Positions 52,256 to 60,883 of a stretch of DNA of 64,000 nt are shown piece after piece (position 1 is the first letter of the stretch; each line of letters begins with the position of its first letter). The stretch lies in contig CAWJGC010000004.1 of the NCBI GenBank assembly GCA_963842355.1, forward strand, positions 1,302,001 to 1,366,000. Reading direction: 5' to 3'. The notes beneath the pieces were generated by a model, which saw only the letters and a list, made by a program, of their open reading frames with translations, was not told the DNA's origin and made no database searches. The stretch comes from JASHPR01 sp963842355 (GTDB lineage Bacteria; Actinomycetota; Actinomycetes; Streptosporangiales; Streptosporangiaceae). Both the position numbers and the translations under genes were made by a program.

Positions 52256-52903
52256 CTATGAGCGCCTGGCCGCCTCGATGAGGTCGAGGATGCCGGTGAG
52301 GTCCGCCAGGAACTCGGCGTCTGAGTCGGTGTGGGTGTCGTGGACGGCAGCAACCTTGTCATAGGCCGGCATCTCGTCCGGGCCGAGCAGCTCCCGCCGT
52401 TCCCGGCGGCTCATCCGGCTCGCTGCGAACCGGCCGCTTGCCTCGGACAGGGCCCAGCCGATAACGAAAGTGCTGACAAAGCGCTCCAGCCGCGGGATCT
52501 CCGCGTGCGGCACACCGGCGTCCAGCAGCGCCTGGTAGGTGAACTCGACTACCCGCATCGTGCGCGGGGTCTCGGCGGGCTTGGTGAACGCGTACTGGAT
52601 CACCGACGGATGCTCGCGCGCCACGACGCGTGCCAGCTCGGCCGCCGCCAGCAACCGGTCCCGCCACCCGCCCTGGGCGGGAAATGATGGGCCGGGAAAG
52701 ACCTCGCCGATCACTCGGTCGGTCATCTCGTCCAGCAGGCTGTCTTTGTCCGGGAAGTAGCCGTACAGCGCCATCGCAGTGACGTCCACCCGCTGCCCGA
52801 CGGCGCGCATCGTTACTGCCGCAAGGCCCTCGGCGTCCGCCAGCGCGATCGCGGCGTCAAGGATCTCGGCCCGGCGCTCGGCCTTGGGCTTGCGCAGTGC
52901 CAT
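52256..52903 (-). CDS. TetR-family transcription repressor
   Basis: A 215-residue regulator. The N-terminal helix-turn-helix KAERRAEILDAAIALADAEG, AVTMRAVGQRVDVTAMALYG (YFPDKDSLL following) is the TetR pattern, with a helical ligand domain after residue 60 that has a TetR_C-like layout. ATG 52903 (MALRKPKAERR) is preferred to 52939, which would place the N terminus over the operator region. It is divergent from the ABC exporter and presumably represses it and itself through the palindrome between them. Confidence 0.92.
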   Translation of the reverse strand: MALRKPKAERRAEILDAAIALADAEGLAAVTMRAVGQRVDVTAMALYGYFPDKDSLLDEMTDRVIGEVFPGPSFPAQGGWRDRLLAAAELARVVAREHPSVIQYAFTKPAETPRTMRVVEFTYQALLDAGVPHAEIPRLERFVSTFVIGWALSEASGRFAASRMSRRERRELLGPDEMPAYDKVAAVHDTHTDSDAEFLADLTGILDLIEAARRS

Positions 52904-52939
52904 GCCCGGAACCCCCAAGGTAATGGTGGACACTACCAA

Positions 52940-52977
52940 GTATACGAGATAAAGTCTCTATACGCCGTATAGAAACT
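52940..52977. promoter_or_regulatory. operator/promoter region between tetR and ABC exporter
   Basis: Contains the palindrome CTATACGCCGTATAG (52958-52972; 7-bp arms, one central base) and an overlapping imperfect dyad GTATACGAGA / TCTCTATAC (52940-52962). It lies 36-90 bp from the tetR start and just before the exporter ribosome site, the expected place for a TetR operator. Confidence 0.65.
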
Positions 52978-52991
52978 GGGAGGTGGCCAGC

Positions 52992-53819
52992 GTGCTGGAG
53001 GCGACAAGGCTGGTCAAGCGGTACGGGCAGGTCACCGCCCTGGACGGGTTCACGCTCAGCGTGGCGCCCGGCGAGATCACCGGGCTGGTCGGGCACAACG
53101 GCGCGGGCAAGACCACGTTCACCCGGATCGTGGCGGGCCTGGCCGCGCCCGACGCCGGCCACGTCACCATCGCCGGGCTGCCGCCGGGGCAGGCGTCCCG
53201 GCTCATCGGCGTGGCACCGCAGGAGATCTCGCTCTACCCGGCCGTCACCGTGCGGGAGTCGCTGCGCGTGTTCGGCGGTCTGCACGGGCTGCGGCGCAAA
53301 CCGCTCGCGGCCGCGATCGGCGAGGTGACGGACGCGCTGTGCCTGGGCGGCTTCCTGGACAAGCCGATCGCCAGCCTGTCCGGCGGGCAGCAGCGGCGCG
53401 CCCAGGCGGCGGTGGCCCTGCTGCACCGGCCGCCGCTGGTGCTGCTGGACGAGCCGACCGCCGGCGTGGACCCGCAGACCCGCCGGGCCTTGCTCGCCGC
53501 GCTGCGCCAGCGCGCCGCCGACGGCGCGGCGATCGTCTACACCACGCACTACCTGCCCGAGCTCGCCGACCTGCAGGCCACCCTCGCGGTCGCGCGGGGC
53601 GGGCGGGTGATCGCGCGCGGCACCGCGCAGCAGCTGCTGTCCGGCCTGCCCGGCCAGGTCACCGTCGATCTCGGCGACGAGGTGCTCCGGGTGCCCGCCA
53701 CCGACACCGCCGCCGCCCTGGCCCAGCTCCTCACCACGATCAGCAAGCCGCTGCGCGGGGTGTCGGTCACCGAGCCGTCGCTCGACGACCTGTACCAGGC
53801 GGTCGCCAGTGCTGCATGA
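52992..53819 (+). CDS. ABC transporter ATPase
   Basis: A 275-residue nucleotide-binding subunit with Walker A GHNGAGKTTF, Q loop VAPQEISLYP, signature LSGGQQRRAQ, Walker B LVLLDEPTAGVD and H loop TTHY. GTG 52992 is chosen since GGGAGG (52978-52983) lies 8 nt upstream; the earlier in-frame GTG 52983 overlaps that site. The stop overlaps the permease gene by 11 bp. With the adjacent repressor it forms an inducible export system of DrrAB type; substrate unknown. Confidence 0.92.
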   Translation: MLEATRLVKRYGQVTALDGFTLSVAPGEITGLVGHNGAGKTTFTRIVAGLAAPDAGHVTIAGLPPGQASRLIGVAPQEISLYPAVTVRESLRVFGGLHGLRRKPLAAAIGEVTDALCLGGFLDKPIASLSGGQQRRAQAAVALLHRPPLVLLDEPTAGVDPQTRRALLAALRQRAADGAAIVYTTHYLPELADLQATLAVARGGRVIARGTAQQLLSGLPGQVTVDLGDEVLRVPATDTAAALAQLLTTISKPLRGVSVTEPSLDDLYQAVASAA

Positions 53820-54579
53820 CGGCTCCAGCCTGCGGGCAAGCGCGCTCCGGGTGGCCGCGCTGACCCGGCACAACCTGCTGCTCCGCCGCCGCGACCCGGC
53901 GGACCTCATCACCTACATGATCATTCCGGTGATCCTGATGTGGCTGACGAAGCCGCTACTCATCCGCCTGATGCCAGACGGCGGCACCGCGCAGGATGTG
54001 ATCGGCCCGCTCGTGTTCTCCTCCACGCTGTCGCTGCAGATTGCCGGCATGTCACTGCTGTCCGAGCGGACCTGGCGGACCTGGGAGATGCTGCGCGCGA
54101 CGCCCGCCACCCCCACTGAGCTACTCATCGGAAAAGCGGCCCCGGTGCTGGCAATGCTGCTGCTCCAGCAGGCCGTGGTGATCGGCTACGGCGTGGCAGT
54201 GGCCGGCCTGAGCATTGCCGGGCCGTTCCTGCTGCTGCTCGCGATGCTGGTGTGGAGCATCACGCTGCTGGCCGCAGGGTCACTGCTCGCCACCCTGGTG
54301 CGCAGCCACAGCCAGCTAGCCGTGCTCACCAGCATCGGCGCGATAATGCTCAGCACCCTCGGCGGAGCGCTGCTGCCGCTGAGCATGATGCCGTCCATCG
54401 CCCAGCATGTCGCGCATGCCTCGCCCGGCTACTGGGCGATCAGCATGCTCAAGGCCGCCGTCCGCGGCGACGCCGCCGGAACACTCGGTCCCGCGGCTGT
54501 CCTGGGCGCGATCGCCGCTGCGGCCGGCACCACCGCCTGCCTGCGGCTGCGCCGGGGCCTAGCCGAGCTCAGATCCTGA
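53809..54579 (+). CDS. ABC-2 type exporter permease
   Basis: A 256-residue membrane subunit with six hydrophobic segments. It carries the ABC-2 pattern LLRRRDPADLITYMIIPVIL near the N terminus, ERTWRTWEMLRATPATPTELLIGK in the cytoplasmic loop and GGALLPLSMMPSIAQHVAHA in the conserved late segment. GTG 53809 overlaps the ATPase stop. It would form a dimer or pair with the ATPase to export a small hydrophobic compound. Confidence 0.9.
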   Translation: MLHDGSSLRASALRVAALTRHNLLLRRRDPADLITYMIIPVILMWLTKPLLIRLMPDGGTAQDVIGPLVFSSTLSLQIAGMSLLSERTWRTWEMLRATPATPTELLIGKAAPVLAMLLLQQAVVIGYGVAVAGLSIAGPFLLLLAMLVWSITLLAAGSLLATLVRSHSQLAVLTSIGAIMLSTLGGALLPLSMMPSIAQHVAHASPGYWAISMLKAAVRGDAAGTLGPAAVLGAIAAAAGTTACLRLRRGLAELRS

Positions 54580-54657
54580 CCCGGGCGGCGTTCCTGGGCC
54601 TGCGGGCTGACGGCCCGGGCCAGCGGCGTGCCGGACCGAGGTTCAGCAGAGCCAGGC

Positions 54658-55467
54658 TCAGACCCGGCGGAGCACGGCCACCACTTTGCCGAGGATCGTC
54701 GCGTCGTTGCCGTGGATCGGCGTGTAGTCGGGGTTGTGCGGCATCAGCCAGACGTGAGTGTCGGAACGCTTGAACGTCTTCACGGTCGCCTCGCCGTCGA
54801 TCATGGCGGCCACGATGTCGCCGTTCACGGCGTCCGGCTGCTGGCGGACGACGACCCAGTCCCCGTCGGCGATCGCCGCGTTGATCATTGAGTCACCCAC
54901 GACCTTCAGCAGGAACAGCGTCCCCTCTCCGACGATCTGCTTGGGCAGCGGGAAGATGTCCTCGATGTGCTGCTCGGCCAGGATCGGGCCGCCGGCCGCG
55001 ATCCGGCCCACCATGGGGACGTAGACCGCCTCCTGCGAGGCGATGTCCATGGACGTCTCTTCGTCCATGGACGGATCCGGCCTGACCGCCGGGTGGCCGG
55101 GCAGCCGCACCTCGACCGTGCGCGGCCTGCCGATGTCCCGGCGCAGGTAGCCCTTGCGCTGCAGCGTCGAGAGCTGGTACGAGACGCTGGAGGTGCTGGT
55201 CAGCCCGACCGCCTCGCCGATCTCCCGCATGGACGGCGGGTAGCCGCGCCGCTGCACGGAATCGCGGATGACCTGCAGCACCTTGCGCTGCCGCCAGGTC
55301 AGCACGTGGTCCGGGTCGGGCTTGTCGGGCAGGTCTGCGACGACCGTGGGAACACTGCCCTTCGGCTTACGTCCCGGCCGTCCCTTGGGCCTCTCGGCCA
55401 GCACGGTGTCGATGCCTTCTTCGGGTGAGGTCCCCAGAGTCGTCCCGTCTTCGTTCGTACTGCTCAT
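54658..55467 (-). CDS. lexA: LexA repressor
   Basis: A 269-residue SOS repressor with self-cleaving protease domain. After a 55-residue actinobacterial N-terminal extension, the winged helix reads LTWRQRKVLQVIRDSVQRRG, then YPPSMREIGEAVGLTSTSSV. The cleavage site Ala-Gly is in GRIAAGGPI, the nucleophile Ser in VVGDSMINA and the Lys in EATVKTFKR. ATG 55467 begins the family N terminus. A SOS-box-like sequence lies 63 bp upstream, consistent with autoregulation. It is divergent from LysM-nrdR-nrdJ. Confidence 0.96.
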   Translation of the reverse strand: MSSTNEDGTTLGTSPEEGIDTVLAERPKGRPGRKPKGSVPTVVADLPDKPDPDHVLTWRQRKVLQVIRDSVQRRGYPPSMREIGEAVGLTSTSSVSYQLSTLQRKGYLRRDIGRPRTVEVRLPGHPAVRPDPSMDEETSMDIASQEAVYVPMVGRIAAGGPILAEQHIEDIFPLPKQIVGEGTLFLLKVVGDSMINAAIADGDWVVVRQQPDAVNGDIVAAMIDGEATVKTFKRSDTHVWLMPHNPDYTPIHGNDATILGKVVAVLRRV

Positions 55468-55529
55468 CTTCGGGCCTCCGGCTCGGTGGATGTTGTCAAC
55501 GCCGACGCTAGCGGTCGCGGCCGCGGATC

Positions 55530-55545
55530 TCAAACATCTGTTCGA
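55530..55545 (-). promoter_or_regulatory. SOS box upstream of lexA
   Basis: Minus strand TCGAACAGATGTTTGA matches the actinobacterial LexA site TCGAAC-N4-GTTCGA with one change. Position 63 bp before lexA fits autorepression. Confidence 0.7.
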
Positions 55546-55633
55546 CATCCGCCGAAAGTGTCGGACCCCTACGATATGACTATACCGTACCTTCGTTCGA
55601 TCGAACGATAATTTGATAGAACAGAGGTACGAT

Positions 55634-55647
55634 CGAACTGTCATTCG
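55634..55647 (+). promoter_or_regulatory. second SOS-box-like site before the LysM gene
   Basis: CGAACTGTCATTCG fits CGAAC-N4-GTTCG with one mismatch, 20 bp before ATG 55668. A further palindrome, CGTTCGATCGAACG, lies near 55593-55608. LexA may control both divergent genes. Confidence 0.45.
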
Positions 55648-55667
55648 GTTGTGTGCGGGAGGTCAGG

Positions 55668-56405
55668 ATGAGCGTGATGAGCGCGGCAGAGGCAGGCCGG
55701 CCGGGCGACGCCAGCCCGGAGATCCTCCTCCGGGGGCCGCGGATGGCAAGGGAAGAGGCTGACCAGCACGGCGCCGGCCAGGCAGCGGACCATGAGGGCG
55801 GGCGCTCGGCACAGGCCGACCCGTACCCGCCCGCGCGGCACGAACGCCGATTGCGGCTCGTCGCCACCGAGCTGCGCGTCACGCAGGTCCGCGTAGCTCG
55901 TGAGGTCGGCACCCGCACGGTGCGGGCCGGCGGGCGCGGGGTGAGCCCGTCGCAGGTCATCCGGCCTGGGGCGACCGGACCCGGGGCCGGGGAACACCTC
56001 AGCGCGGCGCGGGTGAGCGGGGAGCGGGTCAGCGTGCGGCGGGCCAGCGCGGGGCGGGTCAGCGCGCACGGGACCAGCGTGCGCCCGGGCGGGCTGCGGC
56101 TCACCCGGCGGGGGCGCCGGGTCCTGACGGGATTCGTGATGCTGGTCATCGTCAGCGCGGCGATGTTGGCCTGGACGAGTGTGGCGGGCGGCGCGCAGGC
56201 GCCCGGCCCTGGCGCGCGGCTGAGATCTGCGTACCAGGGCATGACCCAGATCGTGGTCCGGCCCGGCCAGACCCTGTGGTCGATCGCCGCGGCGGCGGAG
56301 CCGTCGGCGAGCCGATGGGCCGTGATGCAGCAGATCAGCGACATGAACGCCCTGAACGGCGCCCAGATCCAGGCCGGCCAGCTGCTGTGGGTTCCGAGGG
56401 GCTGA
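55668..56405 (+). CDS. LysM peptidoglycan-binding membrane protein
   Basis: A 245-residue protein. A long low-complexity cytoplasmic part rich in Arg/Val/Ser (RVSGERVSVRRASAGRVSAH) leads to one membrane helix (VLTGFVMLVIVSAAMLAWT, about 152-172) and a C-terminal LysM domain (IVVRPGQTLWSIAAAAEPSA, then LNGAQIQAGQLLWVP) outside. LysM binds the GlcNAc-MurNAc backbone of the wall. ATG 55668 follows GGGAGG by 6 nt. The lexA-LysM-nrdR order is conserved in actinobacteria, and the LysM protein resembles the cell-division suppressor class placed next to lexA, so a SOS-linked division role is possible. Confidence 0.85.
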   Translation: MSVMSAAEAGRPGDASPEILLRGPRMAREEADQHGAGQAADHEGGRSAQADPYPPARHERRLRLVATELRVTQVRVAREVGTRTVRAGGRGVSPSQVIRPGATGPGAGEHLSAARVSGERVSVRRASAGRVSAHGTSVRPGGLRLTRRGRRVLTGFVMLVIVSAAMLAWTSVAGGAQAPGPGARLRSAYQGMTQIVVRPGQTLWSIAAAAEPSASRWAVMQQISDMNALNGAQIQAGQLLWVPRG

Positions 56406-56533
56406 TCCGCGACACGCCGGCCACCGGGCCTGAATCCGCGACGCGCCGCCGCTCAGGGGGCCGTCGGCCGCCCTCGTCAACCCGGACATTCGGCGCGATG
56501 CGCCAGAGCACTTGCATCCCGCGGCCGCGGTGA

Positions 56534-56581
56534 CCACAATATCTAGGAGTTACAGGGATGTAATTTCCCAGCGCTTGTGTT
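56534..56581 (+). promoter_or_regulatory. pair of NrdR-box-like sites
   Basis: CCACAATATCTAGGAG (56534-56549) resembles the NrdR consensus ACAC-AATATCTAGTGT. A weaker partner ending CTTGTGTT (about 56566-56581) lies 31-32 bp downstream, the usual spacing. Both precede nrdR, suggesting autoregulation of nrdR-nrdJ. Confidence 0.5.
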
Positions 56582-56625
56582 GATGTGATGTAGGCGACGG
56601 GGACACCTGAGGGGAGGTGGGTCGC

Positions 56626-57177
56626 GTGTACTGCCCGCATTGCAAGCATCCTGACAGCAGGGTCATCGACAGCAGGACGGCCGAAGACGGCGCGGCGATC
56701 CGCCGCCGGAGGTCCTGCCCGGCATGCGGCCGCCGTTTCACGACCCAGGAGACGGTCATCCTCATGGTGGCCAAGCGCAGCGGCGTCACCGAGCCCTTCA
56801 ACCGGGACAAGATCGTCCGAGGCGTCCGGCGCGCCTGCCAGGGCAGGCCGGTCAGCGAGGATCAGCTCGCGATCCTGGCCCAGCGGGTAGAGGACGTGAT
56901 CAGGAGCCGCGGCAGCGGAGAAGTTCCGTCCCACGAGGTCGGCCTCGCGATCCTGGGACCGCTTCGCGAGCTCGACGAGGTTGCCTACCTGCGGTTCGCC
57001 TCCGTCTACCGGGGTTTTGAGTCGCTGGCTGACTTCGAGGAAGAGATAGCCGCCCTGCGTTCAGAACGCGGTCAGGCACGACACGCCGGCGATCCCGGTT
57101 ATCCCGGCTTTGAGCAGGAACCCACGACCAAGCTAGAGCGCACGGTTAAGCAGGACCAGCGCGCGGGGGCCACGTGA
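56626..57177 (+). CDS. nrdR: transcriptional repressor NrdR
   Basis: A 183-residue repressor of ribonucleotide reductase genes. The N-terminal zinc ribbon YCPHCKHPDSRVIDSR...CPACGRRFTT uses four Cys, followed by the ATP-cone (MVAKRSGVTEPFNRDKIVRG, LREVDEVAYLRFASVY-like LDEVAYLRFASVYRGF). GTG 56626 is chosen since GGGGAGG lies 8 nt upstream and the zinc ribbon starts at once. A 25-residue tail extends past the usual length of about 155. The stop is close upstream of nrdJ. Confidence 0.95.
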   Translation: MYCPHCKHPDSRVIDSRTAEDGAAIRRRRSCPACGRRFTTQETVILMVAKRSGVTEPFNRDKIVRGVRRACQGRPVSEDQLAILAQRVEDVIRSRGSGEVPSHEVGLAILGPLRELDEVAYLRFASVYRGFESLADFEEEIAALRSERGQARHAGDPGYPGFEQEPTTKLERTVKQDQRAGAT

Positions 57178-57281
57178 ACCGGGCCGCGCGGAAACACCGG
57201 ACCGAAGCACGGACATCAGCGGAACCACGGGGCCAGGCGAGGCCCGCGACGGGACCAGACGGATCCCTGAAGGGGGAGGAC

Positions 57282-60200
57282 ATGACCGAGACCACGGCCA
57301 GCGGCGCGGCGCAGGACGGCAGGGGAGCGCGCAAGGGCCTCACCATCGGCCGCATCAACACCCGCGAGGGCGTTCATCCCTACGACGAGATCACCTGGGA
57401 GCGCCGCGACGTTGTCATGACCAACTGGCGTGACGGCTCGGTGAACTTCGAGCAGAAGGACGTGGAGTTCCCGGACTTCTGGTCGGTCAACGCCGCCAAC
57501 ATCGTCACCACCAAGTACTTCCGCGGCGCGGTGGGCTCGCCACAGCGGGAGTGGAGCCTGAAGCAGCTTGTCGACCGGGTGGTGGGGACCTACGTGGCGG
57601 CCGGGCGCGAGCACGGTTACTTCGCCACCGACGCGGACGCCGAGATCTTCTCGCACGAGCTCTCGTACGCTCTCGTGCACCAGATCTTCAGCTTCAACTC
57701 GCCGGTCTGGTTCAACGTCGGCACCTCGTCGCCGCAGCAGGTGTCGGCCTGCCAGCCCTACGACGCGCTGGTCAGCACCCCGGCCGGCGCAGTCCCGATC
57801 GGCAGCCTGGTCGACAGCCACGCCGTCGGCACCAAGGTTCATGACGCCCACGGCACGACCCGGATCGTCGCGGTCAAGGCCAACGGGGTCAAGGAGGTGC
57901 TGCGCCTGCACACGAGGGACGGCCAGTCCCTCGACGTCACCGCGGATCACCTGGTCTGGCGCGCTACCGACCTGGACATCGGCGAGTTCACCGTGGCCGG
58001 GTTCCTTCGCGTCGGCGACCACCTCCTGCACGTGGCGCCGGACGTCGGCGGCTCGGACCGCACCCTCGTGCAGGTGAGCAAGATCGAGCAACTCGGCCCG
58101 ATGAACGTCTACGACATCCAGACCGAGAGCGGCGAGTACCTTTCCGGCAGCTCGGCAGGCCTCCGGGTGCATAACTGCTTCATCCTGGCCGTCGACGACA
58201 CCATGGACTCGATCCTGGAGTGGTACCGGGAGGAGGGCCTGATCTTCAAGGGCGGGTCTGGTGCCGGCGTCAACCTGTCCCGGATCCGGTCGAGCAAGGA
58301 ACTGCTCTCCTCGGGCGGCACCGCCAGCGGCCCGGTCTCGTTCATGCGCGGCGCCGACGCCTCGGCGGGGACGATCAAGTCGGGCGGGGCCACCCGGCGC
58401 GCGGCGAAGATGGTCGTCCTCGACGTCGACCACCCCGACGTCGAGGAGTTCATCGTGACCAAGGCCCGCGAGGAGGAGAAGATCCGGGTCCTGCGCGACG
58501 CCGGCTTCGACATGGACCTCGGCGGCAAGGACATCGTCAGCGTCCAGTACCAGAACGCCAACAACTCCGTGCGGGTCTCCGACGAGTTCATGCAGGCCGT
58601 CGAGCAGGGCACCACCTTCGACCTGGCTGCCCGGCGCACCGGCGAGACCGTGCAGACCGTCGACGCGAAGTCCCTGTTCCGGAAAATGGCGCAAGCGGCC
58701 TGGGAATGCGCTGACCCCGGCATTCAGTACGACAGCACCATAAACGACTGGCACACCTGCCCGGAATCAGGAAGAATTACCGCAAGTAATCCGTGCAGTG
58801 AGTACGTCCATTTGGATAACTCGTCCTGCAACCTAGCCAGCATTAACCTGCTCAAGTTCCTGCGCGAGGACGATACTTTCGACGTCGAGCGGTTCCGGCA
58901 GATCACCGAGCTCATCATTACCGCGATGGATATCTCGATCTGCTTCGCAGACTTCCCGACGGAAAAGATCACGGCGATCACCCGCGCCTACCGTCAGCTC
59001 GGCATCGGCTACGCCAACCTCGGGGCGCTGCTGATGGCGACGGGGCACGCCTACGACTCCGAGGGCGGCCGGGCCATCGCCGCCGCGATCACCTCGCTGA
59101 TGACCGGCACCGCCTACCGGCGCTCCGCCGAACTGGCCGCGGTGGTGGGCCCGTACGACGGCTACGCGCGCAACGCGACCGCGCACCAGCGCGTGATGAG
59201 CAAGCACGCCGCCGCCAGCGCCGAGATCCGCCCGCTCGGCGGCATCGACGAGACCATCCTCGCCGCCGCGAACCAAAGCTGGACGGAATGCCTGGAGCTA
59301 GGTAAAAAGAATGGCTACAGAAATGCTCAGGCGAGCCTACTCGCGCCGACCGGAACCATAGGCTTGATGATGGATTGTGATACCACCGGGATTGAACCGG
59401 ATTTGGCCCTAGTGAAATTCAAGAAACTAGTCGGCGGCGGTTCCATGCAAATCGTCAACCAGACGGTTCCGCGGGCACTGAAGAACCTGGGCTACCAGCC
59501 GGAGCAGGCCGAGGCCATTATCGAGTACATCTCGGAGCACGGGCACGTCGTCGACGCTCCAGGGCTGCGGCCGGAGCACTACCAGGTCTTCGACTGCGCG
59601 ATGGGCGAGCGCTCGATCACCCCGATGGGCCACGTCCATATGCTCGCAGCGGTTCAGCACCATCTATCCGGTTCTGTGAGCAAAACTGTAAATATGCCCG
59701 AATCAGCCACGATCGAGGACGTCGAGAAGATTTACTTCGAGGGCTGGAAGCTCGGCCTGAAGGCGCTGGCGATCTATCGCGACAACTGCAAGGTGGGCCA
59801 GCCGCTGTCGGTGGCCAAGAAGAAGCCGGCCGAGGCTGCGGCCCCGCCGGCCGAGCATGCGGCTCCGCACGAGGTTCGGCCGGTACGGCGGCGGTTGCCC
59901 AAGCAGCGCTCGGCTACGGTGACGCGGTTCTCGGTGGCGGGGGCCGAGGGTTACATGACGGCCTCCAGCTACCCGGGCGACGGCATCGGAGAGGTCTTCC
60001 TCAAACTCGGCAAGCAGGGCTCGACCCTGGCCGGCGTGATGGACGCGTTCTCGATCGCGATCTCGGTGGGCCTGCAGTACGGGATACCGCTGGAGTCCTA
60101 CGTGGCCAAGTTCACCAACATGCGGTTCGACCCGGCCGGGATCACCGACGACCCGGACATCCGCATGGCCAGCTCGGTGATGGACTACATCTTCCGCCGC

Positions 60201-60563
60201 CTGGCCCTGGACCACCTGTCCTACGACCAGCGCTCCGAGCTGGGCATCCTGTCCGTCCAGGAGCGTTCCGCCGTGCTGGCGGGCGAGGACCCGGCCGCCG
60301 GGGCCGACGAGGTCGACCCGGACGAGATGGCGCAATCGGTACCGGTGGAAACGGCACATCCGCAGCACCCGGCCGACCCGCAGGCAGAACGGGCATCCGC
60401 CGCCACGTCGCCCGCGTCCCCGCACAGCTCCACGGAGCTGATCGAGGCCCAGCAGGGGCGCAGCGCCGACGCGCCGCTCTGCCTCAACTGCGGCACCAAG
60501 ATGCGCCCCGCCGGCAGTTGCTACGTCTGCGAAGGCTGCGGCTCCACCAGCGGCTGCAGCTGA
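57282..60563 (+). CDS. nrdJ: vitamin B12-dependent ribonucleotide reductase with mini-intein
   Basis: A 1093-residue precursor of class II ribonucleoside-diphosphate reductase, which makes deoxynucleotides using adenosylcobalamin. Extein motifs include PYDEITWERRDVVMTNW, FNSPVWFNVGT, IFKGGSGAGVNLSRIRSSKE, NPCSEYVHLDNSSCNLAS and PTGTIGLMMDCDTTG. A C-terminal Cys-rich tail reads CLNCGTKMRPAGSCYVCEGC. Residues 157-298 are an intein inserted before the Cys of SACFILAVDDTMDSI; splicing would give a 951-residue enzyme. ATG 57282 (MTETTASG) has GGGGGAGG just upstream; GTG 57174 overlapping nrdR is an alternative. Confidence 0.95.
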   Translation: MTETTASGAAQDGRGARKGLTIGRINTREGVHPYDEITWERRDVVMTNWRDGSVNFEQKDVEFPDFWSVNAANIVTTKYFRGAVGSPQREWSLKQLVDRVVGTYVAAGREHGYFATDADAEIFSHELSYALVHQIFSFNSPVWFNVGTSSPQQVSACQPYDALVSTPAGAVPIGSLVDSHAVGTKVHDAHGTTRIVAVKANGVKEVLRLHTRDGQSLDVTADHLVWRATDLDIGEFTVAGFLRVGDHLLHVAPDVGGSDRTLVQVSKIEQLGPMNVYDIQTESGEYLSGSSAGLRVHNCFILAVDDTMDSILEWYREEGLIFKGGSGAGVNLSRIRSSKELLSSGGTASGPVSFMRGADASAGTIKSGGATRRAAKMVVLDVDHPDVEEFIVTKAREEEKIRVLRDAGFDMDLGGKDIVSVQYQNANNSVRVSDEFMQAVEQGTTFDLAARRTGETVQTVDAKSLFRKMAQAAWECADPGIQYDSTINDWHTCPESGRITASNPCSEYVHLDNSSCNLASINLLKFLREDDTFDVERFRQITELIITAMDISICFADFPTEKITAITRAYRQLGIGYANLGALLMATGHAYDSEGGRAIAAAITSLMTGTAYRRSAELAAVVGPYDGYARNATAHQRVMSKHAAASAEIRPLGGIDETILAAANQSWTECLELGKKNGYRNAQASLLAPTGTIGLMMDCDTTGIEPDLALVKFKKLVGGGSMQIVNQTVPRALKNLGYQPEQAEAIIEYISEHGHVVDAPGLRPEHYQVFDCAMGERSITPMGHVHMLAAVQHHLSGSVSKTVNMPESATIEDVEKIYFEGWKLGLKALAIYRDNCKVGQPLSVAKKKPAEAAAPPAEHAAPHEVRPVRRRLPKQRSATVTRFSVAGAEGYMTASSYPGDGIGEVFLKLGKQGSTLAGVMDAFSIAISVGLQYGIPLESYVAKFTNMRFDPAGITDDPDIRMASSVMDYIFRRLALDHLSYDQRSELGILSVQERSAVLAGEDPAAGADEVDPDEMAQSVPVETAHPQHPADPQAERASAATSPASPHSSTELIEAQQGRSADAPLCLNCGTKMRPAGSCYVCEGCGSTSGCS
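57750..58175 (+). mobile_element. 142-residue mini-intein in NrdJ
   Basis: In frame within nrdJ. Block A starts CQPYDALVSTPAG with Cys1; block B is DGQSLDVTADHLVW (TxxH); block F is MNVYDIQTESGEYLSG; block G is RVHN followed by Cys+1 of the extein. The size allows only the splicing domain, so no homing endonuclease is encoded and it can no longer spread by itself. All splicing residues are present, so protein splicing is expected. Confidence 0.93.
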
Positions 60564-60679
60564 AAGTGAGCGGTATTTGCATCAGATGCAACATTCCGTT
60601 AGGTCGCGTCGCGGCATGACGACGTGATCGAGGAGGGCCAGGCCACTTATCTCGCCATGGACGGGCATCGGCTCATGCG

Positions 60680-60829
60680 GTGCTGGCCGACCTGACCGGC
60701 ATCAGCATCAGCACCGCCGAACGCTGGTCCCAGTGGGCCAAGCGAGACTGGGCCGCCTACGTCGGCCAGTGCGCGGCCGACGACGCCGAAGGCATCGACA
60801 GCCGGAAACCCGCTAAACAAACCTTCTAA
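60680..60829 (+). pseudogene. C-terminal remnant of a tyrosine-recombinase/integrase-like gene
   Basis: A 49-residue open stretch reads VLADLTGISISTAERWSQWA, then KRDWAAYVGQCAADDAEG, the sequence typical at the C terminus of actinobacterial phage-type integrase relatives. The upstream catalytic region is missing or scrambled; some of the preceding bases (60630-60680) may be its remains. With the Fic and PIN genes that follow it marks a former mobile insertion downstream of nrdJ. Confidence 0.6.
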
Positions 60830-60870
60830 ACATGCTAATCTGAACTAGAATTAGGTTGTTTAGTAGGTTG
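60812..60870. promoter_or_regulatory. AT-rich inverted-repeat region upstream of the Fic gene
   Basis: CTAAACAAACC (60812-60822) is mirrored by GGTTGTTTAG (60853-60862), and CTAAT...ATTAG (about 60835-60854) forms a second dyad between them. The low GC is unlike the surroundings. It may be the Fic promoter with an operator or an old recombination site. Confidence 0.45.
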
Positions 60871-60883
60871 GTTGGAGGGTTTC

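Noticed and set aside
54580..54657. Terminator between the ABC permease and lexA
   Set aside because: Only a 5-bp stem (CGGGC/GCCCG) is visible, too weak to call.
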